DNA of 64,000 nucleotides from Schizophyllum amplum (lineage: Eukaryota > Basidiomycota > Agaricomycetes > Agaricales > Schizophyllaceae), in contig VDMD01000068.1 of the NCBI GenBank assembly GCA_007026445.1, positions 62,001 to 126,000 of the forward strand, read 5' to 3'. Position 1 is the first letter of the stretch. The number at the start of each line of letters is the position of its first letter. Below the pieces are notes generated by a model that was not told where the DNA came from, ran no database searches, and worked only from the letters and a program-made list of their open reading frames with translations. Of the stretch, positions 55,633-64,000 are shown piece by piece. The position numbers and the translations under genes are program-made.

Positions 55633-58161
55633 TCATCGTCCTCGATGATCTGCGTAAAGGCCGTCCTCCCAACCGAGTTCCTGGGGTGGGGCAGCTGTGA
55701 AGTTGACAATGGGCTGCCAGGGGAGGGATGCGAAGATGGACGCGTTGATTGCACGCGGGGCGCTCGGGTGCTTTTTGTGGAAAGCATTGAGTTTGCGCTT
55801 GGCGTTTGCCAGGTGAGCCGCGGGTTCCCAGCCGTTATGGCTCTCGTCGTAGCCCTTCCACTTGACGCGGTACTGGAGGACCTTGTTGCGTATACGGCTG
55901 TCAAGGATGTCCTCTACCTCGTATTCCTCCTCGCCTTCCACTTCCACCGGTTCGGGTGGCTGTAGAGTTTCGCCGTTGACATTGTTGCCCTTCCAGGGGG
56001 TCAACTTGTCGATGTGGAAGACATCGTGGATGCCCTTGTGATCGAGGGGAAGTTCGAGCCGATACGCGAGATCTCCAACCTTCTCCTTGATCGAGAAGGG
56101 GCCAAGGTAGCGAGCACCGAGCTTGCGACTGGGAACCTTGATGTTCACGTTCTTCGCATTGAGCCAGACACGGTCACCCACTTCGAAGCGTAAGGGAGGG
56201 GCGTCGCCGTGTGTATGCCGTTCCTGTTGGTGCTTCTTGGCGAGTTCCAAGGCATGAACAGCATCCTCGCGGGCCTCTTTCAGGAGCTCGATGCGCTGGT
56301 CGGCAAGAGGGCTGCGAGATTTCCTGCCGATGGGGATGTTGAAGAGCGGGAGGTACCCGTACATGATCTCGAAGGGGGAGGTACCGAGTGAGGAGTTGGG
56401 GTGCGAGTTGATAACAAACTCGGCCGCGGGGAGGTGCTCATCCCAGTCGTCCTGCCGGTGGCTGACAAACATGCGCAGATACTTCTCCACCTCCTGGTTG
56501 GCACGCTCTGTCTGACCATTCGTGGCAGGGTGGTAGGCAGTGGAGAAGTTGTACTCGATCCCAAGACGTTTGAGCAGGGCGCGCATCATGGCGGCGACGA
56601 ACTGGGATCCACGGTCGCTGATGAAGCGGAGTGGGAGACCATGGAGTCGGAAAATCTCGCGGTAGTAGAGATCGGCGGCATCGCTGGCGGTGAGGTGGGT
56701 GTCGCAGGGAATGGCATGAACCTGCTTGCTGAAGTGGTCCACGCATACGAAGATGGCATTGTATCCGTGCGCCGTCGGGAGGTTTGTGATGAGGTCCACC
56801 CCGACATGTTCCCAGGGGCCGGCCGGCACCTCAAGTGGATGGGTCCCCGTCTGCGGAGTGTGGTGATGCGCCTTGCGGCGTGCACAGGCGTCACAGCCAG
56901 CGACATACTTCTCTACGAAGGAGCGCATGGTGGGCCACCAGAAGTGCGAGTCGACCAGTTGCAGAGTTCCATGAAGACCTGGGTGTCCAGCGGTGGGGAG
57001 GTCGTGGCACTGTTTGACGACCTCACGTCGTAAGTCCTTGTCCGGCGGGATATAGACTCGGCCGCGGTAGTAGATCAGTCCGTTATCCTCTTCCCATTCA
57101 GCGAGTCCGTTTGTCAGCTGACGTAGCCCATTCTTGCGCAAGCTCTCCAGTCCTTCCAGGACTACTGCCTCACGTTCGCTGGCCTGGCGGATGCGATCTT
57201 CGAGCGGGTTGGCCACGAGCGTGTTGGCGGCGAGCTTGGCAAATCGCTCGGGTCCTAAGACAATCTGCTCGCGATTGTCGTCGTTGTCTGAGACACGATG
57301 GTGTGGCATGCGCGAGAGAGGGTCGGCCTGGGTGTTGGCAGCGCCGGGGCGGTGTACCATTCGGAAGTCGAAGCGGGAGAGCCAGAGGGCCCAGCGAGCT
57401 TGCCGTCGGCTAAGGTCCTGTGCCGTGCGCCAATATTCAAGATTGGAGTGGTCGGTGACGATCTCGAAGGGCTGTGGGAGACCTTCTAGAAAGCCGCGCC
57501 AATCTTTGAGGGCTTCAATGATGGCGAGCATCTCGCGATCGTAGATCTCGTAGTTGCGCTCGGCCGGCTGCATGGATGCTGATCGGAATGCCACCGGGTG
57601 CCACAAATCGTCCTCCAACTTCTGCATCAGGGCGCCCCCCGTAGCGTAGCCGGAGGCATCGACCTCGATGCGTGTAGGACGATCTGGGTCCCAGAGTGCC
57701 AGTACGGGTGCGGAGATGAATGCGTCGCGTAGAGTCTCGAAGGCTGTTCGTTGGGGTGCATCCCAATGCCATTTCACGTCCTTCTTGGTTAGGTCGTTGA
57801 GTGGGCGAGCGACCTTGGAGAAGTCCTTAATGAAGCGACGGTAGAAGTTGGCGAAGCCTAAGAATCCGCGAAGATCACGTAGGTTCTTGGGAGACGGCCA
57901 GTCGCGTACTGCGGCAACCTTGACAGGGTCCATGCGGACTTCGCCTTCCCGAATGACGAGACCCAGGTACTCGATCTCCTCGCGCTCGAATTCGCACTTT
58001 TCCGGGCGCAGGTATAGGTCGTGCTTCCGCAGCCGGTCGAGTACTTCACGGACTACGGTGCGGTGGTCCTCGAGCGTCTTGCTGAAGATGAGAATGTCGT
58101 CCAGGTAGACTGCGACCTTCCCTGCGGCGATTAAGTCGGAGAAGATGGAGTTCATGAGCAC
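55633..58161 (-). CDS. Gypsy Pol fragment: RT (C-terminal half), RNase H, integrase, chromodomain
   Basis: An unbroken 842-residue frame with no ATG, because its N-terminal half has been cut off. In order: the catalytic YLDD of reverse transcriptase (about residue 19); RNase H with [13 protein letters not shown] and [12 protein letters not shown] (about 165-220); an HHCC zinc site (H...H...C-x2-C, about 390-430); an integrase core with the D, D and E residues in [15 protein letters not shown] and NGQTERAN; a GPY/F-like module ([11 protein letters not shown]); and a C-terminal chromodomain with [17 protein letters not shown]. Chromodomains of this class steer integration to marked chromatin. 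The lack of internal stops shows the element was intact recently. It cannot be autonomous now. Confidence 0.92.
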   Translation of the reverse strand: MLMNSIFSDLIAAGKVAVYLDDILIFSKTLEDHRTVVREVLDRLRKHDLYLRPEKCEFEREEIEYLGLVIREGEVRMDPVKVAAVRDWPSPKNLRDLRGFLGFANFYRRFIKDFSKVARPLNDLTKKDVKWHWDAPQRTAFETLRDAFISAPVLALWDPDRPTRIEVDASGYATGGALMQKLEDDLWHPVAFRSASMQPAERNYEIYDREMLAIIEALKDWRGFLEGLPQPFEIVTDHSNLEYWRTAQDLSRRQARWALWLSRFDFRMVHRPGAANTQADPLSRMPHHRVSDNDDNREQIVLGPERFAKLAANTLVANPLEDRIRQASEREAVVLEGLESLRKNGLRQLTNGLAEWEEDNGLIYYRGRVYIPPDKDLRREVVKQCHDLPTAGHPGLHGTLQLVDSHFWWPTMRSFVEKYVAGCDACARRKAHHHTPQTGTHPLEVPAGPWEHVGVDLITNLPTAHGYNAIFVCVDHFSKQVHAIPCDTHLTASDAADLYYREIFRLHGLPLRFISDRGSQFVAAMMRALLKRLGIEYNFSTAYHPATNGQTERANQEVEKYLRMFVSHRQDDWDEHLPAAEFVINSHPNSSLGTSPFEIMYGYLPLFNIPIGRKSRSPLADQRIELLKEAREDAVHALELAKKHQQERHTHGDAPPLRFEVGDRVWLNAKNVNIKVPSRKLGARYLGPFSIKEKVGDLAYRLELPLDHKGIHDVFHIDKLTPWKGNNVNGETLQPPEPVEVEGEEEYEVEDILDSRIRNKVLQYRVKWKGYDESHNGWEPAAHLANAKRKLNAFHKKHPSAPRAINASIFASLPWQPIVNFTAAPPQELGWEDGLYADHRGR

Positions 58162-58227
58162 CTATCCCCCTTATCCGCGGTTCTGCTAGCAGAACAGGTT
58201 CTGCTTCAAGGCGGTTCTGCTAATATT
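58162..58227 (+). repeat. 66-bp terminal-like repeat, copy 2, at the Gypsy break
   Basis: It starts CTATCCCCCTTATCCG immediately after the last pol codon. It contains GGTTCTGCT three times directly and once inverted; GTTCTGCTAGCAGAAC is a perfect 16-bp palindrome. It ends TCTGCTAATATT, followed by an A+T-rich stretch. Iterated sites next to an insertion point are typical of transposase-binding ends. The other end of the inserted element is not seen before 64000. Copy 1 at 52885 has the same orientation. Confidence 0.7.
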
Positions 58228-58779
58228 CATTTATTAAATTGTGATTTATTTGGGCATTAAAATGGGCTCAGCGGACGTTTTGACACGCCGAAATCTCCCA
58301 CCGGACGTCCGCAAGGCTCTGCTTCAGGCCGCCCAGATCGCATTTTGACATTTGCGGACGGCTTTTCAGTGTCAAAACTCGTCCGTGGGCCATCCGACAG
58401 TGGGTTTTGGGGATGGTACTGGATTATATCGGTTGTTTTGGCAGCCCGATGCGCCATCAGTTCAGGCTTGACCCTGCTTGCCGGTGGCACAGACTCTGCC
58501 CTGGTGGTCACCATCGCCCGCGCGGCTCCAGAAGTCGTCCATCTGTTAACAGATTGTCGCTTTCCGGGTCACAATTGGAGTGAAATCCTCAGTTTTGACA
58601 GGGTGATTCGATATCAGGGCGCTCATAGCTATGCCTTTCGGCAGCACAGATGCTTGTTGATGGTGCGGATGTTCTACCACCTCCAAAACCCCACTTTGAC
58701 ATAGCACTGCTTCAGTGCCCTGACCCTGCTGTCCGTGCTCTGACCGCTCCACTGGCACTGCTGTCCTGGCACTGCATCC

Positions 58780-59440
58780 AGCGCCAAAACCGGAACCCGG
58801 CCATTCAGGAACAAATTGCACGGGCACATGGTCTGTGTTCGCCGACATTATTTGTCCTCAATGTAGCCTGACACATGTAAGGATCTTGTCAAATTCTCGT
58901 CCGCAGCTTGCGCAATGTGCAGGCTGTAGATGCCTGTCCTGCAGGACTGCGGATGGAAGCACAAGTGGATGTGGGACGTCGGCATTGCTGTGCTTGTACT
59001 GGCAATGCGTCCAGGGCCAAAGCGGGAACCCGGCCATTCAAGAACGGGTCGCACAGGCACGCGGTCCCTATCTGCTGACATTATTTGTCCTAAATGTAGC
59101 CTGACACATGTAAGGATCATGTCAAATTCTCGTCCGCAGTTTGCGCCATGTGCACGCTCTAGATGCCTGTCCTGCAGGACTGCGGACGTGAGCAACACTG
59201 GATATGCGAGAACGTCCCAGCAGTCGGCATCACGGTTCCTGTGAGGATGCAGAGTCCGGCTGTGGCATTCTGTCTGCCTGGCATCGCTGCCCTTGCACCG
59301 TTTTCAGCGTGTGAGCGGCAATGGGGTCACGCAGGAACATGTCGAGCAGGTGCATGGTCTCCATCCGCCAACGTCATTTGTCCCTGAATGTATGACGACA
59401 GATGTAATGATCTTGTGAAATTCTCCTCCGCAGGTTGGGA
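58780..59440. repeat. three dispersed-tandem copies of a block of about 170 bp
   Basis: A block containing AACCCGGCCATTCA, GACATTATTTGTCCT, TAGCCTGACACATGTAAGGA and TCAAATTCTCGTCCGCAG occurs at about 58795-58955, 59029-59190 and (more divergent) 59320-59440. Spacing is about 234 and 290 bp. Minus frames through it are open but differ between copies, so coding is not supported. No gene is seen between 58228 and 59600. Confidence 0.75.
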
Positions 59441-59603
59441 AAACTGCTTAGACGGCTGAGGATGTGAGGGCGAGCGGTTGGAGGACGGGACTGGGCCAGT
59501 CGTGGTCGCCGTGTTCACAAGTATGTGAACACTAGCTGTGGGGTACCCTTTGCAAGGTGTCAGACCTTTCTCTCGTATGCCGGCACGGTACTGCAATACA
59601 CAC

Positions 59604-59919
59604 CTAATGTCCGCGTTGTGGGGCCGCGGCCCTCCCTCGCTGCCGCGCTTCCATCCACTCCTTGCTTGGCACCCCGCGGCGCCTGGCTGCCATCCAATCC
59701 TCAACCGTTCTGTACGCCTCGTGCAGCTCGAACCGGGCCTGTCTAAACTCCTTCTCCCGCCTTTTTAACTCCTTCTGCTGCTGGCGCAGATGAACCAGCT
59801 GGGCATGCTGAGACCGTAAGGCAGTTGCTCTGAACGAAATCAAGCGGACGTACAAAGTATACCCTGTACCGATAGCATTGTCCCAGGACGCAATCCTGCT
59901 CGGAGCACACGTCGCACAT
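59604..59919 (-). CDS. micro-gene 1: Cys N-terminus plus helix
   Basis: Exon 1 59919-59854 (22 codons) begins MCDVCSEQDCVLGQC. The 46-nt intron is GTACGT...TCTCAG, phase 0. Exon 2 59807-59604 gives HAQLVHLRQQQKELKRREKE and continues to a Trp/Met/Ala/Arg-rich segment (EDWMAARRRG). Total 89 residues. Cys at 2, 5, 10 and 15 could hold a metal. It shares its upstream region with micro-gene 2, which is divergent; 154 bp separate the two ATGs. It has no match in families known to me, and function is unknown. Confidence 0.65.
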
Positions 59920-60073
59920 AGTGTGAGTGATTGAAGTGTGCAGCTGCAGATACTGGAACCGCGGTAGAAAGCAAGACAAGTCGCGTGAGAAAGTGATGCT
60001 GTATAAGGCTTCGTCTGATCGGCGGGCAGGCCTGCTTTGTCATTCTACTAGCACGCACCCCGCCCTGTGCAGT
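59920..60073. promoter_or_regulatory. shared divergent promoter of micro-genes 1 and 2
   Basis: The 154-bp interval between two ATGs that point away from each other contains GCTGTATAAGGC (about 59998-60009), a possible TATA box in the plus direction for micro-gene 2. CTTTCTCACG, read on the minus strand, recalls the pyrimidine stretch before micro-gene 6. Inference from position only. Confidence 0.4.
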
Positions 60074-60477
60074 ATGTGCGTCACCTGTGCTCAACAAGCT
60101 TGCGAGGCCATGCAGCTTCTGAAGGCTATGATGGAGTCTGAGGAGGTCAGCTTCCAGCTTTTGCTTGTCCAACAGTACTCTCATTGGCCTTGGCAGAACC
60201 CGTACACCATAGCGCAGGCGCAAGCCCAGGCAAGCCAGCGGCTGAGAGCACTTGAGGGGACAAGCGGTACTTCCTGAAGGTTGCAGACGATCTGAAGACC
60301 AGGTATCCAAGGGCCTTTTTCTACCATGCGGACGAAGAAGACCAGGACGACGAAGAGGACCCTGAAAGCATGGATATGATGGACAGCAGGGATCAGCCAA
60401 ACGAGCAGGAATTCGCAAAGATGGTGGAAGAAGCGGAGATGTATCAGAATGCGCAGGAGCCCACCAGTGACACGTAG
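60074..60477 (+). CDS. micro-gene 2: Cys N-terminus plus helix, one-base lesion
   Basis: Exon 1 60074-60145 (24 codons) begins MCVTCAQQACEAMQLLKAMM. The intron 60146-60196 is 51 nt, phase 0. Exon 2 begins NPYTIAQAQAQASQRLRALE and then goes out of frame at a run of four G (about 60263). One more G would continue it as KRYFLKVADDLKTRYPRAFF and into an acidic tail ending SDT at TAG 60477. Intact length would be about 118 residues. Either the base was lost here or the sequence has an error. This is the only member on the plus strand. Confidence 0.55.
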
Positions 60478-60559
60478 GAGAATGAGAGGAAGTTATGATT
60501 GTAGCATCCCAGAATGAGAACGCTGAGCCCATTGTTCTAAAGGGCAGTGAAATGCTCTC

Positions 60560-60833
60560 TTTTGAAAACGATTTACGGAATGAGCCTCAATTCGGGCGAG
60601 CCTGCACCCCAACGCGTACTCGCCGCTGGACCATGCAGCTAACATTGCGCCCCTCTGCGGACAAAGTTACGGGACAGCTCGATCTCAACGTGCACCGGTT
60701 GACGACCAGCGCAAGGACACGCTTACGTTGGATGAGGCAAGGACATGAGCGAGGACGAGGAGCAGGTGGAACAGGCAGTGCAGCAGCAAGCATTGGATAT
60801 TGAGGTGAAGGCAACAGATGTGCGGACGTAAGG
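60560..60833 (+). pseudogene. possible decayed small gene
   Basis: Plus-strand pieces with good composition appear in different frames: MSLNSGEPAPQRVLAAG, then APVDDQRKDTLTLDEAR, then MSEDEEQVEQAVQQQALDIE and VKATDVRT before TAA 60831-60833. The order and acidity suggest one former gene with frameshifts. It lacks the M-C-x2-C start, so I do not count it in the micro-gene family. Confidence 0.3.
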
Positions 60834-61029
60834 TTCACGTATGTACGCATATCTAGACCCAGAGCTCTGCGAGCGCCTGTTGGTAAGAAGCCCCAGTGCT
60901 TGCCCACCAGCAATGCACGCTCGAGGACGCTGCTTGTTGGCATGAGTGATTGGTGATCAAAGTTGAAAGCAAAGTTTGAACGTGGGGCGGCAAGCTGCGT
61001 CAGGCGCTTCGTCCGCATTTCGTGCCATG

Positions 61030-61111
61030 CAAGCTCCAAATTTTCAGAGTCCCGCTGTCAAAACCTCGGCTGAGGACGTTCTGACAGCGGGACTCTGAAT
61101 TTTGAGCTTGC
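61030..61111. repeat. imperfect inverted repeat, about 33-bp arms
   Basis: The arm with CAGAGTCCCGCTGTCA at 61045-61060 recurs inverted as TGACAGCGGGACTCTG at about 61081-61096, both inside longer partly matching arms. It lies between the pieces at 60.8 kb and micro-gene 3, downstream of both. A transcript could fold into a hairpin; it might be a termination or RNA-processing structure, or a small element. Confidence 0.6.
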
Positions 61112-61283
61112 TGTCCTTGCGCTCGGATGATGTATAGCCCGCGTGCCTTGATAGATGTCTATAACGTCATGGCCCTCGGAGCTGGGCCCGAGCAGGGGCC
61201 AGTGCCTGGCAGACGGCACGGTCATGCATTCTTGATTGCGGACATGAGTCCTGATTTCTACGCTGCAGCCTTCCAGCATACAC

Positions 61284-61626
61284 TCAGCCGTCCAGCCCAG
61301 TATCTCCCCCGCTCTCGCTGTGGGTTCCCTGACCTTCTTTGCCATCGGACTGCTCGGATTCGGCTCCGCTCTCCGATCGGCTTTCTTCCTCCGTTGTGCT
61401 GTCAGGCTCATAAAGGTCCCGCATCCTGTTGAGATCCCCCTGCAGCCGATTGTTGCGCACGACCAGCGCATCGTTGATCCGCTCAAGACGGCGGCACATC
61501 TCCTCCCATATCGTATAGGTCTACGGTGCGTCAGGTCTCCGTCCTGCTAGTATCTGTGCTTCCACGAACCGTCTGGCCTGAGATGATGGTTTGCTTCTTG
61601 CCACACCGAGTGCAGCGGGCAGACAT
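61284..61626 (-). CDS. micro-gene 3: CxxC N-terminus plus helix
   Basis: Exon 1 61626-61570 (19 codons) begins MSARCTRCGKKQ. The intron is 49 nt (GTTCGT...CCTGACG...CGTAG), phase 0. Exon 2 61520-61284 starts TYTIWEEMCRRLERINDALV and ends with an acidic Ser/Glu/Gly tail. Total 97 residues. The start departs from the family pattern (C at 5 and 8), but the gene structure and the T-Y opening of exon 2 agree with micro-genes 5 and 6. Function unknown. Confidence 0.6.
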
Positions 61627-61853
61627 GGATGATTTGGGCGGTTGAGGCAATGGTGGGCGGGTCCAAGGTGCAAATGTGGATCGGGTGTTTCAGATGTACG
61701 GTGACAAAGTGGCGTTCCATCTGACCGGCCGAGATGTCGTCCGCGTGCCCCGCGTTCGCCCGCCATGAGCACCAAAAATGGCAAAAGCTCGCGCCTCAAC
61801 CTCCAGCCGCCTAGTAGGTCATGAACAGATTCATGATGTCCCCTGCGTCTGAT

Positions 61854-62039
61854 TCAGCAGGCTACCCAGAAGCGTCCACAGCTCAGCGGACGTCCAACAC
61901 GTTCAACCACAGCCACCAGGCGCAGGCGCACCGCCCGCGCAACGTCCTCACTCTGCCCCTCCCTCCCATCTCCAGCGCCCAATAACTCCCAAGCTGGATG
62001 ACGGCAGCGGGTGCAGAGGTGACCTTCTTTGCCTTGCAT
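61854..62039 (-). CDS. possible small Cys-containing ORF
   Basis: ATG 62039 to TGA 61854 codes 61 residues: HLCTRCRHPAWELLGAGDG, then an Arg/Val/Leu-rich end with two more Cys. CTRC also occurs in micro-gene 3. There is no clear intron or second-exon match, so this may be a decayed family member or chance. Confidence 0.25.
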   Translation of the reverse strand: MQGKEGHLCTRCRHPAWELLGAGDGREGQSEDVARAVRLRLVAVVERVGRPLSCGRFWVAC

Positions 62040-62122
62040 CTGCAGTTGGTACTGCGCTTTGGCAACAATATCACTATTCCATCCCGCTTCTGTTCGTCCG
62101 CAGCGCAAAGGTGCACCATATG

Positions 62123-62162
62123 TGTGACAAAAAGCCTGAGGCTTCTCAGGCTTTTTGTCACA
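62123..62162. other. perfect 18-bp hairpin with 4-nt loop
   Basis: TGTGACAAAAAGCCTGAG, loop GCTT, CTCAGGCTTTTTGTCACA. All 18 pairs match. It lies between micro-genes 3 and 4, about 240 bp downstream of the micro-gene 4 stop and about 500 bp upstream of the micro-gene 3 start. It could be a 3'-end signal, a structured RNA, a small inverted-repeat element or a recombination site. Confidence 0.8.
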
Positions 62163-62399
62163 TGTCACGCTGAATGTGTGGCGTCCACGTGGATCAACGC
62201 TGAAGCGCTCCCTTGACGCACTGGAGGGCCAGAACGATGTTCTATAAGGCAGCCGTTGTGCCGCAGTGATAATGATGTACTGCTTGCTTGCGTATGTATA
62301 TGAGTACCGACGCCTCTGTGCGTCCACATTTGAGAAGGCTCATGCGCTGTTCACCCGCAGTGTCAGTTATGATTCTACGTTCAGTGGAGGTGCTCACCA

Positions 62400-62663
62400 C
62401 TAGTCTTTCTGCCTCCTTGCGTTCATCTCGGCCATAATTATTCTCTTGTATTCTGCAATCTCGCCCTTTATGTCGTCCTGCTGCTCCTCCTTATGAATCC
62501 TGTTCCTCCGCAGCGTGCGCCATCTGTCTAGCATGCGGATATACTCCTGGATTGTCTATCAGCCTGAGGTTCAGGAGAGGACTTTGACGCGCACCCCAAC
62601 AGGGACCTGTGTGCCTAGAACGTCCGGCAGCCCACACGCTTTCTCCGGACAGATTTGGCACAT
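62400..62663 (-). CDS. micro-gene 4: Cys N-terminus plus helix
   Basis: Exon 1 62663-62595 (23 codons) begins MCQICPEKACGLPDVLG. The intron 62594-62547 is 48 nt (GTGCGC...ATCCAG), phase 0. Exon 2 62546-62400 gives EYIRMLDRWRTLRRNRIHKE and ends MAEMNARRQKD. Total 71 residues. The sequence E-E-Q-Q-D-D-I-K then E-I-A-E-Y-K-R aligns with E-K-R-N-K-E-M-E then I-Q-Y-K-E-R in micro-gene 5. Function unknown. Confidence 0.65.
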
Positions 62664-62966
62664 TGCGGCCGAGAGGGTCTTGTTTTCTGGGGCTGCGAAT
62701 GCGGATGAGACGGTTGTGGTTGCAGTCAAGACGCAGATCGGACGACGACCATTCAGGCGTCTGCTTCCTGCTGTTATTCTGTCTGCTTATGCAGTTTTGG
62801 CGGCGCCAAATGTAGATGCGGATCAAGTTACCGTGGTAAGAGTCGAGGTACAAAACACGTAAAGGTAATTTAGGTGTCCGTCCCGGCCAGTCCTTGCCGT
62901 CGGTATCTGCGTCACTTCAAGTGGTAACTCCCTCCCTTCGCCCGTTGTCCTTGCCGCGCTTGGTGG

Positions 62967-63231
62967 CTACCGCAAGCCAGTCCGTTGCGCCGCCTTCCAA
63001 GCTTTGATACGCTCCTTGTACTGTATGATGTTGGCCTCCATCTCTTTGTTGCGCTTCTCGAGCGAGACCTTCCATTTGCGCAGTTCGTCCAAGCCGTGCA
63101 TTGCGTACACATAAGTCTTTCCCAACGGTCAGATGCCGTTGTTCGTGGTGCTTGACACTCACCGGCAGCGCGGGAGGTGTTTCCATTGTTTGCCGCAGCT
63201 TGCACTCGCCGTCGTTGCACATGGTGCACAT
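62967..63231 (-). CDS. micro-gene 5: Cys N-terminus plus helix
   Basis: Exon 1 63231-63163 (23 codons) begins MCTMCNDGECKLRQTME. The intron 63162-63117 is 46 nt (GTGAGT...CTGACC...AAAG), phase 0. Exon 2 63116-62967 gives TYVYAMHGLDELRKWKVSLE, continues KRNKEMEANIIQYKERIKAW, and ends RTGLR. Total 72 residues. Exon 2 is almost wholly a charged amphipathic helix with Leu, Ile and Met at heptad-like steps, so a coiled coil is likely. Nearest family neighbours are 4 (downstream) and 6 (upstream), all head to tail. Confidence 0.68.
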
Positions 63232-63352
63232 AGTGATGGTGCGATGGTAGGCAGTGGTGACAGTTGCAGTGTATGGTTGTGGGTGAGAACAGGTTGGCCC
63301 ATTGTGTGTATGGATTTACAGGACATGCGATTATCAAACTGCGCGGATGAAT

Positions 63353-63792
63353 TTACGCCTCATCGTCATCAACCCCGTGTGCCGTCAGCGCGCGCTCCAC
63401 CTCGTCCTCGCTGTCCCCGTCCGCGACAGCCGTCGTGTCGGTATCCTCTCCGCTGTCAAGGATGACTCCCGTGGTCTGCTCGTCGCTTTTCTGTGGTTGT
63501 TCCTCCTCGGCTTTGTTCTGAACACTGTTCTGCCTGCTGTATGTGAAGGCCTCTGGGAATAGCTCCCTCAGATTGATTATCCGGACTTCTAGACACCTCT
63601 GCAGCCTTAATTGCTCATTTACTGCGGCTTCTTCGGCGCGGAACTGCTCCCAGAGATCGATGTATGTCTGCGCTGCGTTAGCCTTTTTCCTTGGCCTGCC
63701 TAGACGGTTGCTCGGCTTACCATCTCTGTCCGCATCACCTCCTTCAGCAGTGGACACATGGCGCATTCTTCAGAGTCACAGATGTGGCACAT
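63353..63792 (-). CDS. micro-gene 6: Cys N-terminus plus helix and acidic tail
   Basis: Exon 1 63792-63721 (24 codons) begins MCHICDSEECAMCPLLKEVM after a CCACC context. The intron 63720-63668 is 53 nt (GTAAGC...GGCTAACGCAGCGCAG), phase 0. Exon 2 63667-63353 starts TYIDLWEQFRAEEAAVNEQL, continues RIINLRELFPEAF, and ends with an acidic Asp/Glu-rich tail (EVERALTAHGVDDDEA). Total 128 residues, the longest of the set. Cys at 2, 5, 10 and 13. LRELFPEAFTYS resembles LKTRYPRAFFYH in micro-gene 2. Function unknown. Confidence 0.68.
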
Positions 63793-64000
63793 GGTGGCGA
63801 AAGTGAAAAGCGTTGGACCTGTTGACTCTTGCAACATACACGGTTCAAGTAATAATTGGGGTTCTTCCCACGATTGTTTGGCGTACGGCCGCTCATTATA
63901 TTTCACCTCCTGTCACCCATCTGCCTTGTTCGTCATGCTACGCGCGCCTTTATCCTTACTCATCGTCCCTGTCGGCTTCCTCTCCGCTGTCTTTCCCTGC

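Larger units (their letters stand above)
55257..58161 (-). mobile_element. Ty3/Gypsy chromovirus, 3' part only
   Basis: The minus strand carries the second half of pol, a purine tract (AGCAGGGGGGTAA) and one LTR. The 5' LTR, gag, protease and the first half of reverse transcriptase are missing. The break is at 58161/58162, exactly where a 66-bp repeat begins and supplies a TAG to the pol frame. The missing half is not elsewhere in the window. Confidence 0.9.

Noticed and set aside
1..64000. CRISPR arrays, tRNA or rRNA genes
   Set aside because: The tandem repeats here lack uniform unique spacers, and the DNA is eukaryotic. I saw no tRNA cloverleaf or rRNA core sequence on either strand.

Overview
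This is nuclear DNA from a filamentous basidiomycete, most likely an agaricomycete. The genes carry many short introns of about 45-60 nt with GTNNGT donors and CTNAC branch points. A chromodomain-bearing Ty3/Gypsy element, a MUB1/SamB gene and a large family of MYND-finger proteins fit the same group. The species cannot be told from the sequence.

Left part (1-11.4 kb): an unrecognised open frame (637-1445), a largely gene-poor stretch to 4.4 kb, a six-exon alpha/beta-hydrolase (4441-6105), then two MYND paralogues in tandem (6477-8517 and 9334-11378). A third paralogue (19199-28494) is split by a 7.2-kb LTR retrotransposon and a fourth (37458-39442) lies on the minus strand. All four share three coding exons with the same intron phases, a 5'UTR intron ending a few bases before ATG, and a promoter module with an inverted repeat GTGAC-N5-GTCAC about 165-230 bp upstream of ATG.

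Between the MYND genes lie GC-rich arrays (11.5-18.6 and 29.0-31.6 kb). Much of this is a degenerate 21-bp unit that reads as a seven-residue helix repeat. Two arrays (13.4-14.5 and 15.2-18.4 kb) are inverted relative to each other around a 0.7-kb spacer whose sequence recurs at 32.0-32.5 kb, so the region has been copied in blocks.

Middle part (33.4-44.5 kb): a flavin monooxygenase (33406-37339) with three unusually long repeat-filled introns, convergent with MYND copy 4. A broken gene for a probable mitochondrial protein (40.15-40.6 kb) follows, then a dense set of minisatellites (41.0-43.8 kb).

Conserved block (44.6-52.5 kb): a 12-exon MUB1/SamB homologue and an SLC26-type sulfate permease, adjacent on the plus strand. 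The permease shows an apparent one-base deletion.

Right part (52.9-64 kb): two copies of a 66-bp sequence with iterated GGTTCTGCT motifs, one of which interrupts the pol gene of the Gypsy element (55257-58161). Beyond it is a cluster of at least six micro-genes. Each has one short first exon (five of six begin M-C-x2-C-x4-C), one 46-53-nt phase-0 intron, and a second exon coding a charged helix. I know of no described family that matches, and this cluster is the best candidate for something undescribed. Stretches not listed below (about 1446-3390, 32500-33400, 39660-40140, 49084-49712, 52951-54326) showed me no supportable gene.
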